The notes under the pieces were generated by a model, which was given only the letters and a program-made list of their open reading frames with translations, searched no databases and had not been told where the DNA came from. The position numbers and the translations under genes are program-made. Source: an uncultured Eubacteriales bacterium (lineage in GTDB: Bacteria > Bacillota > Clostridia > Oscillospirales > Oscillospiraceae). Taken from it: DNA of 64,000 nucleotides. Positions 58,520-64,000 of the stretch are shown piece after piece. Each line of letters opens with the position of its first letter. Position 1 is the first letter of the stretch. The DNA is taken from contig URQY01000002.1 of the NCBI GenBank assembly GCA_900550165.1, positions 1 through 64,000 on the forward strand, given 5' to 3'.

Positions 58520-58532
58520 TGAATTTATTGTA

Positions 58533-58559
58533 AAAGTGCGCACACTGTGCGCACTTTTT
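58533..58559 (+). terminator. Terminator after the zinc-ribbon gene
   Basis: AAAGTGCGCAC and GTGCGCACTTT around an ACT loop with T run. Confidence 0.85.
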
Positions 58560-58561
58560 GC

Positions 58562-58590
58562 TTGACAAACGGGCGCGGCGGGTGTACACT
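58562..58590 (+). promoter_or_regulatory. Promoter of thrS
   Basis: TTGACA (58562-58567), 17-base spacer, TACACT (58585-58590), giving a start near 58597. Confidence 0.8.
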
Positions 58591-58596
58591 CCCATC

Positions 58597-58830
58597 ATCA
58601 AAATGGCACGGATAGGGAAGAAACCGGAGTTCGCCGCCAAGAGAGGGACGCATTTGGTGCAAGCGTCCTGCGTGCAGAGCCGGCAGTACCACCCTTGAGC
58701 CGCCCGCGAAACAAGCGGGACGGGATCGCCCGTTACAGCGGACACAAGCGGCGCGCAACGCGCAAGCAGGGTGGAACCGTGGAGTATTTCGATGCTTCAC
58801 CCCTGAGAACATCGGGGGTGGAGCTTTTTT
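58597..58830 (+). promoter_or_regulatory. T-box riboswitch controlling thrS
   Basis: The T-box core AGCAGGGTGGAACCGTGGAG (58765-58784) is present. It is followed by an antiterminator/terminator stretch, with a terminator stem GCTTCACCCC (58794-58803) and GGGGTGGAGC (58815-58824) plus T run. Upstream Stem I holds a likely threonine specifier ACC at 58688-58690 (in AGTACCACCCTTGAGC). It reads uncharged tRNA-Thr and switches on thrS when threonine is short. Confidence 0.92.
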
Positions 58831-58861
58831 GCACCCTCAAGTAAAAATGGAGGTAAATAAC

Positions 58862-60673
58862 ATGTCTGAAGAAGTCAAGATCAGCGAAGAGAACCAGTTC
58901 TCGTTTGAAAATCCCGAGTACCGCAAGACCTATTGGCACACCTGCTCCCATGTGCTGGCGCAGGCCGTCAAGCGCCTCTGGCCCGAGGTGAAGCTCGCCA
59001 TCGGCCCGAGCATCGACAACGGTTTCTACTACGATATGCTCGCCCCGTTCTCCTTCACGCCGGAGAATTTGGCTGAGATCGAAGCCGAGATGCGCAAGAT
59101 CTGCAAGGAAAAGCTCAAGCTCGAGCGCTTTGAGCTCCCGCGCGCCGAGGCCATCAAGTTTATGGAAGAAAAGGAAGAGCCGTTCAAGGTCGAGCTCATC
59201 AACGACCTGCCTGAGGATGCCGTCATCAGCTTCTACAAGCAGGGCGAGTTCACCGACCTCTGCGCCGGTCCGCACCTCGACTCCACCGGCCGCATCAAGG
59301 GCAACGGCATCAAGCTGACCGCCTGCAACGCCGCCTACTGGCGCGGCGACTCGAACCGCGAGGTGCTCCAGCGCATTTACGGCGTCGCTTTCCCGAAGAA
59401 GGAAGAACTGGACGCCTACCTCAAAGAGCGCGAGGAGGCCGTCAAGCGCGACCACAACAAGCTCGGCCGCGAGCTCGAATACTTCACCACCGTCGACTGC
59501 ATCGGTCAGGGCCTTCCGGTGCTGCTGCCCAAGGGCGCGCGCGTCGTGCAGGTGCTCCAGCGCTGGGTCGAGGATACCGAGCAGAAGCGCGGCTATCTTC
59601 TCACCAAGACCCCGCTCATGGCCAAGCGCGACCTTTACAAGATCTCCGGCCACTGGGATCACTATCTCGACGGCATGTTCATCCTCGGCGACCCGTATGA
59701 CGAGACGAAGGAGTGCTTCGCCCTGCGCCCGATGACCTGCCCGTTCCAGTATCAGGTCTACCTGAACCGCCAGCGCTCCTACCGCGACCTGCCGATGCGC
59801 CTGGGCGAGACCTCGACGCTGTTCCGCAACGAGGATTCCGGCGAGATGCACGGCCTCATCCGCGTGCGTCAGTTCACGATCTCCGAAGGCCACCTCGTCC
59901 TGCGTCCCGACCAGCTCGAAGAGGAGTTCAAGGGCTGCCTCGACCTTGCCAAGTACTGCCTCGGCACCGTCGGCCTTCTTGACAAGTGCACGTTCCGCTT
60001 CTCCCAGTGGGATCCCGCGAACCCGAACAACAAGTACGAGGGCACGAAGGAGCAGTGGGATCACGCCCAGAGCGTGATGGAGCGCATCCTCAAGGACCTC
60101 GACGTCGACTACACCGTCGGCATCGACGAGGCCGCATTCTACGGCCCGAAGCTCGACATCCAGTATAAGAACGTCTACGGCAAGGAAGACACCCTCGTCA
60201 CCATCCAGATCGACATGTTGCTCGCCGAGCGCTTCGGCATGTACTACATCGACGAAAACGGCGAGAAGAAGCTGCCGTACATCATCCACCGCACGTCTCT
60301 CGGCTGCTATGAGCGCACGCTCGCCTACCTCATCGAGGAGTATGCCGGTGCGCTGCCGACGTGGATGGCACCCGAGCAGGTGCGCTTCCTGCCCGTTACC
60401 GACCGCGCCGCCGACTACTGCGCCGAGCAGGCCAAGAAGCTCGAAGACATGGGCTTCCGCGTCGAGGTCGACTACCGCAACGAGAAGATCGGCCGCAAGA
60501 TCCGCGACGCGCAGATGGAGAAGGTCCCCTATATGCTCGTCGTCGGCGACCGCGACATGGAGAACGGCACCGTGTCCCCGCGCCACCGCGCGGACGGCGA
60601 TCTCGGCGCAATGAGCATGGACGAGTTCTCCGCCATGCTCAAGCAGGTCGTGGACAATAAGGAAAAGAAATAA
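58862..60673 (+). CDS. thrS: Threonyl-tRNA synthetase lacking the N-terminal TGS domain
   Basis: 603 residues versus about 640 in typical enzymes. The editing domain begins almost at once: HTCSHVLAQAVKRLWP places the two editing His at H26 and H30 (H73 and H77 in E. coli). The catalytic domain has CFALRPMTCPFQYQVY and RLGETSTLFRNEDSGEMHGL (in two parts) and the C-terminal anticodon-binding domain is present (VRFLPVTDRAADYCAEQAKK). So the usual TGS domain (about 60 residues) is missing. The ATG at 58862 has a GGAGG site; the open frame to 58829 does not add a TGS domain. It charges tRNA-Thr and is under the T-box. Confidence 0.93.
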   Translation: MSEEVKISEENQFSFENPEYRKTYWHTCSHVLAQAVKRLWPEVKLAIGPSIDNGFYYDMLAPFSFTPENLAEIEAEMRKICKEKLKLERFELPRAEAIKFMEEKEEPFKVELINDLPEDAVISFYKQGEFTDLCAGPHLDSTGRIKGNGIKLTACNAAYWRGDSNREVLQRIYGVAFPKKEELDAYLKEREEAVKRDHNKLGRELEYFTTVDCIGQGLPVLLPKGARVVQVLQRWVEDTEQKRGYLLTKTPLMAKRDLYKISGHWDHYLDGMFILGDPYDETKECFALRPMTCPFQYQVYLNRQRSYRDLPMRLGETSTLFRNEDSGEMHGLIRVRQFTISEGHLVLRPDQLEEEFKGCLDLAKYCLGTVGLLDKCTFRFSQWDPANPNNKYEGTKEQWDHAQSVMERILKDLDVDYTVGIDEAAFYGPKLDIQYKNVYGKEDTLVTIQIDMLLAERFGMYYIDENGEKKLPYIIHRTSLGCYERTLAYLIEEYAGALPTWMAPEQVRFLPVTDRAADYCAEQAKKLEDMGFRVEVDYRNEKIGRKIRDAQMEKVPYMLVVGDRDMENGTVSPRHRADGDLGAMSMDEFSAMLKQVVDNKEKK

Positions 60674-60724
60674 AAATCATATTCAGCATGGGAAAAATGA
60701 ATAAGTAGCATTCTGAGCTTTTAC

Positions 60725-60759
60725 AAAAACCGGGGCAGCTATGCGCTTCCCCGGTTTTT
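60725..60759 (+). terminator. Terminator after thrS
   Basis: AAAAACCGGGG and CCCCGGTTTTT around a CAGCTATGCGCTT loop. Confidence 0.85.
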
Positions 60760-60869
60760 GATTGGCTGCGCAAATCGGGAAACCAAACAAAAAGGCAGGC
60801 GCGAGGAGCCCTGCCTGACAAAAATTGGGCAATATATTTCGGCGAAACGCCTAAATTCTCCAAAGTGGG

Positions 60870-60898
60870 TTGAAATAAATTATTCATTCTGTTATAAT
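60870..60898 (+). promoter_or_regulatory. Promoter of the TAXI-TRAP operon
   Basis: TTGAAA (60870-60875), 17-base spacer, TATAAT (60893-60898). Confidence 0.8.
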
Positions 60899-61033
60899 GC
60901 GACTGTCCTGAAAAGGGCGAGTAAGTTTAGACGCCGCCCGGCGCAGACGTAGGGTCCGCAGCGTGCCCCCACACGGTGCGAACGGTGCGAATGACGCCGC
61001 GGGCGTTCAAACGAATCAAAAAGGAGATTGCGT

Positions 61034-62038
61034 ATGAAAAAGTTCTTAGCTCTTATTCTCTCCCTCGCGATGGTCTTTGCTCTGGTCGCCTGCGGCGGCG
61101 AGAAGACCGATGACAGCCAGGGCGACACCAGCAACGACGGCAGCAATTCCTCTTCTCCCGTCAGCATCACTCTGGCCACCGGCGGTACCACCGGTACTTA
61201 TTATGCTGTTGGTAACGCGCTTGTTACCACGCTCGACGGCAAGCTGAGCCTCTCCAAGCTCACCGCTGTTGACTCCGGCGCTTCCAAGGCGAACGTCCAG
61301 CTCGTCACCGCCGGCTCCGCTCAGATGTCCATCCTCCAGTCCGACGTTCTGAACTATGCTCATAACGGCGCGGGCGGCGAGACCATGTTCGACGGCGCTG
61401 CCGATACGAACTCCCTCTGGGTCGCGGGCGTTTACAACGAGACCGTTCAGCTCGTCACCTCCCCTGACATCACCGATATCTCCCAGCTCAAGGGCAAGAC
61501 CGTCTGCGTCGGCGACGTTGGCTCCGGTACCGCTCTGAACGCGGCGCAGGTCCTCGAAGCCTACGGCATGACCTTCGATGATATCAACGTTATGTACGAC
61601 TCCTTCGCCGGCGGCGCTGACGCGCTCAAGAACGGCCAGTGCGACGCTGCCTTCACCGTGGCCGGCGCTCCCACTCCGGCTCTGACCGACCTTGCCACCA
61701 CCTACAGCTTCAATATGCCCTCCCTCAGCGATGAGGCCGTTGCTTACCTGACCAGCAACTATCCCTTCCTGGTCCAGGATAACCTCGCCGGCGACACCTA
61801 TCCCTGCCTCAACGGTGAGGAGATTGTCTGCGTCGCTGTCAAGGCTGTCTTCACCGCTTCCAAGGATCTGAGCGAGGATGTCGTCTACGAGATCACCAAG
61901 GCCATGTTCGACAACCAGGCTGAGCTCGCCAACGCACAGGCCAAGTTCGGTTTCCTGAATCCCGAGGATGCTGTCGCTGGTTCCTTCGACCTGCACCCCG
62001 GTGCTGAAAAGTACTACAAGGAGATCGGCGTTCTGTAA
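61034..62038 (+). CDS. TAXI-family TRAP transporter solute-binding lipoprotein
   Basis: 334 residues. Lipobox FALVACG (Cys20), then a TAXI solute-receptor fold: SITLATGGTTGTYYAVGNAL and the segment KGKTVCVGDVGSGTALNAAQ. The TAXI family binds amino acids or organic acids (glutamate/2-oxoglutarate reported for some). It starts with ATG at 61034 after AAGGAG. It feeds the DUF1850/TRAP permease downstream. Its substrate here is not determined. Confidence 0.92.
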   Translation: MKKFLALILSLAMVFALVACGGEKTDDSQGDTSNDGSNSSSPVSITLATGGTTGTYYAVGNALVTTLDGKLSLSKLTAVDSGASKANVQLVTAGSAQMSILQSDVLNYAHNGAGGETMFDGAADTNSLWVAGVYNETVQLVTSPDITDISQLKGKTVCVGDVGSGTALNAAQVLEAYGMTFDDINVMYDSFAGGADALKNGQCDAAFTVAGAPTPALTDLATTYSFNMPSLSDEAVAYLTSNYPFLVQDNLAGDTYPCLNGEEIVCVAVKAVFTASKDLSEDVVYEITKAMFDNQAELANAQAKFGFLNPEDAVAGSFDLHPGAEKYYKEIGVL

Positions 62039-62067
62039 AGAAAGCCCTTTCCTGAAAGAGTGCAAGT

Positions 62068-62556
62068 GTGCATCTGCGTAAACGTTTAAGCACGGCCGCT
62101 GCAATAATACTGATTATTGCAGCGGCCCTACTCTTGACCGCCCGCGCCGGTTTCTATCTGACGCTGAGGAACAAAGATACCGGCAAGCTCTATGCGCGCT
62201 ACCGCATGGACGAGGGAGAGCGGTTCTCCATTACCTACAAGCATTCCGTCAACCAGTACCCTTTGACAGACACGTTCGAAATATGTGATGGCAAGCTCTA
62301 TGCCGAGGAGTGTAAATACTACGCCTACGGCGCCGGTGTGCAGGTCGAACTCAACCCCGGGGAGGAACTGAGCTACACTGAGGACGGAGCGCTGCTTATC
62401 ACCGGGATCCATCAGGATCGAACCGGGGTGTGCTATGCCGTCGCCACCGTTTACGACTTTTTCCTGTCGGTGAACGGCGGAGATGACATCAGTCTGCGTG
62501 ATTTGTGTGGAAGAAATGCACTGGTGCGGCTCGATTACGAGTTTTTCGCATTCTGA
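62068..62556 (+). CDS. DUF1850 membrane-anchored protein of TAXI-TRAP systems
   Basis: 162 residues with one N-terminal membrane helix (AAIILIIAAALLLTARAGFY). The conserved RYRMDEGERFSITYKHSVNQ and ALLITGIHQDRTGV match DUF1850, a small protein often found between TAXI receptor and TRAP permease genes. Its function is unknown. It starts with GTG at 62068 and is 29 bases after the receptor gene. Confidence 0.88.
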   Translation: MHLRKRLSTAAAIILIIAAALLLTARAGFYLTLRNKDTGKLYARYRMDEGERFSITYKHSVNQYPLTDTFEICDGKLYAEECKYYAYGAGVQVELNPGEELSYTEDGALLITGIHQDRTGVCYAVATVYDFFLSVNGGDDISLRDLCGRNALVRLDYEFFAF

Positions 62557-62596
62557 CGCGCCGTGTGCTGCAATAAAATAAGGAGGATAACATTCA

Positions 62597-64000
62597 ATGG
62601 CTGACATTGATAAGAAACTTCAGGATCAAGCGATCGTTGAAAATGATGCCGATATCGGCACTGCTGCCGATGTCGATGAGATCATGAAAAAGTACGACCG
62701 TGAATCCAACGTCCGCATCTGGGAGGGCGTGCCGAAGCAGATCGTTCGCTTTGTGCTCGCTGCCTTTATGCTTTTCATGGTCTATATGAACCTGTGGGCG
62801 ACCTGGAGCGGCCAGATCCGCCGCTGCCTGTTCGTCGGTATGGTCGTATTATTTACGTTCTTTGTTTATCCCGCGAAAAAGGGCAATGTGAAGCCCAACC
62901 ATATGCCATGGTACGATATTTTGCTGGCGATCGTCGGATGTATTCCGTTTTTCTATTACGTAGCAAACTTCAACCGCATCGTCTCCATGGGTATTGCCAT
63001 CGGCCAGACGGAAGTCATCCTCGGCATCATCGGCATTCTGGTCCTTGCCGAGTGCTGCCGCCGTGCCGTCGGTATCCCCATCCTGTGCGTGGCGAGCGTC
63101 TTCATTCTCTACGCGTTCATCGGCCGCGGTATGAGCCTGCAGTTGGTCGTTTACAATGTGTTCTACACCACCAACGGCATCATCGGTACGCCGATCTCCG
63201 TCTGCTCGACCTACATCGCGCTGTTCCTGATGTTCGGCGCCTTCCTTGAAGCGACGGGCGTTGCCAACTTCTTCATCGACTGCGCGAACGCGCTGGTCGG
63301 CTGGGCGAGCGGCGGTCCTGCAAAGGTTGCGGTCGTTTCCTCCGCCCTCTGCGGCATGGTCTCCGGTTCCTCCGTCGGTAACACCGTTACCACCGGTTCC
63401 GTCACCATCCCGATGATGAAGAAGACCGGCTATCCCGGCGAGTTCGCCGGCGCGGTCGAGGCTGCTGCCTCCACCGGCGGTCAGATCATGCCCCCGATCA
63501 TGGGCGCTGCGGCGTTCATTATGGCGGAAATGACGGGCTTTGAGTATTCCCAGATCATCGTCCGCGCGATCCTGCCCGCGTTCCTGTACTTCCTCGGCAT
63601 CTTCCTCGGCGTGCACTTCAAGGCCAAGAAGCTCGGCCTTAAGGGTCTGCCCCGCGAAGAGCTGCCCAAGTGGGGCAAGCTCCTTCCCAAGATCTACCTG
63701 CTCGTTCCCCTGGTCCTGCTGGTCTACATGATCGTCGCGGGTGAGACGATGGCCAAGAGCGCCATCTATGCCACCCTCGCGGCCATCGCGGTCAGCCTCA
63801 TCAACAAGGATGACCGCATGACCCCGACCAAGTTCGTCAACGGCCTTGAAAACGGCGGTAAGAACTGCATCTCCATCGGTATCGCCTGCGGCATCGCCGG
63901 TATCATCTCCGTGTGCATCACGATGACCGGTCTCGGCGGCAAGCTGATCACCTATGTTGTCAGCCTGTCCAACGGCCACCTCATCATCGCGCTGTTCCTG
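62597..64000 (+). CDS. TAXI-TRAP transporter fused permease (cut at window end)
   Basis: 468 codons visible, no stop before the end. It begins after AAGGAGGATAACATTCA with MADIDKKLQDQAIVEND. N-terminal helices and then the large DctM-like domain with VVSSALCGMVSGSSVGNTVT and GGQIMPPIMGAAAFIMAE, the signature of fused 4TM/12TM TRAP permeases. It imports substrate delivered by the TAXI lipoprotein using the sodium gradient. The reading frame is open to base 64000, so the C-terminus lies outside. Confidence 0.92.
   Translation, partial: MADIDKKLQDQAIVENDADIGTAADVDEIMKKYDRESNVRIWEGVPKQIVRFVLAAFMLFMVYMNLWATWSGQIRRCLFVGMVVLFTFFVYPAKKGNVKPNHMPWYDILLAIVGCIPFFYYVANFNRIVSMGIAIGQTEVILGIIGILVLAECCRRAVGIPILCVASVFILYAFIGRGMSLQLVVYNVFYTTNGIIGTPISVCSTYIALFLMFGAFLEATGVANFFIDCANALVGWASGGPAKVAVVSSALCGMVSGSSVGNTVTTGSVTIPMMKKTGYPGEFAGAVEAAASTGGQIMPPIMGAAAFIMAEMTGFEYSQIIVRAILPAFLYFLGIFLGVHFKAKKLGLKGLPREELPKWGKLLPKIYLLVPLVLLVYMIVAGETMAKSAIYATLAAIAVSLINKDDRMTPTKFVNGLENGGKNCISIGIACGIAGIISVCITMTGLGGKLITYVVSLSNGHLIIALFL

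Larger units (their letters stand above)
58520..58861 (+). other. Intergenic holding terminator, thrS promoter and T-box leader
   Basis: All of it is explained by the terminator at 58533, the promoter at 58562-58590 and the T-box at about 58597-58830. No additional gene was seen. Confidence 0.8.
60674..61033 (+). other. Intergenic before the TAXI-TRAP genes
   Basis: It contains the thrS terminator, a promoter at 60870-60898 and a GC-rich leader of about 130 bases with a tandem 9-base repeat (60974-60991). The small open frame at 60758-60952 lacks a ribosome-binding site and spans the promoter, so it is not called. Confidence 0.7.

Noticed and set aside
58733..60586. 617-codon minus-strand open frame opposite thrS
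   Set aside because: Antisense to thrS and crossing its T-box; not coding.
60758..60952. 64-codon plus-strand open frame between thrS and TAXI gene
   Set aside because: It overlaps a near-consensus promoter, lacks a ribosome-binding site and has no recognisable sequence.

Overview
The window is a GC-rich chromosomal segment of an anaerobic, amino-acid-fermenting, butyrate-forming Clostridia-like bacterium (Oscillospiraceae-type by inference). The reasons are a complete 2-hydroxyglutarate pathway gene set (gctAB, gcdA, hgdCAB, gcdDCB), a crt-hbd / bcd-etfBA butyryl-CoA set, a T-box-controlled thrS, peptide and nucleoside scavenging genes, and consensus sigma-A promoters (TTGNNN-N17-TATAAT type). 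No rRNA, tRNA or CRISPR array was seen.

Layout. (1) 3-266: the 3' end of a HAD phosphatase and its terminator. (2) 417-14789: a tightly packed, one-direction cassette of about 24 phage late genes. In order these are terminase, portal, protease, capsid, contractile tail sheath and tube, frameshifting tail chaperone, baseplate (Xkd/PBSX type), holin-like proteins and an M15 endolysin. It has no integrase, repressor, replication, tail-fibre or full-length tape-measure gene, and lies between ordinary host genes. (3) 15126-24534: glutamate fermentation in two transcription units, ending with the sodium-pumping glutaconyl-CoA decarboxylase. (4) 24908-26272 (minus): an NSS/SNF sodium symporter. (5) 26436-34303 (minus): an oligopeptide ABC transporter (oppABCDF order) with an unusually enlarged OppC. 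(6) 34488-38066 (minus): MFS transporter, PepF-type peptidase and a membrane protein. (7) 38353-42108: M18 aminopeptidase, then deoC-deoD-kinase for nucleoside catabolism. (8) 42207-43889: a NiaR-type regulator and an EIIC_2-family permease separated by a promoter/operator. (9) 44084-49265: BMP/PnrA-type nucleoside ABC transporter. (10) 49333-51382: GNAT, VanW and TrmB. (11) 51632-56740: crt-hbd and bcd-etfB-etfA. (12) 57052-58519: lipoprotein, ModE-like regulator and zinc-ribbon protein. (13) 58562-60673: T-box leader and thrS lacking the TGS domain. (14) 61034-64000: TAXI-TRAP transporter, cut by the window end.

How it works together. Peptides (Opp, PepF, M18) and organic/amino acids (NSS, possibly TAXI) feed glutamate. 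Glutamate-derived 2-hydroxyglutarate is activated, dehydrated and decarboxylated to crotonyl-CoA with sodium export. Bcd-EtfAB then reduces crotonyl-CoA to butyryl-CoA. Nucleosides enter through the BMP system and are used through DeoD, DeoC and the kinase.

The most interesting item is the phage-derived cassette. It looks like a domesticated PBSX-like or gene-transfer-agent-like particle with a possibly very short contractile tail, and it carries a well-formed -1 frameshift signal (A7 slippery run followed by a perfect 12-bp hairpin). These are hypotheses from sequence reading; no database search or structure prediction was run.
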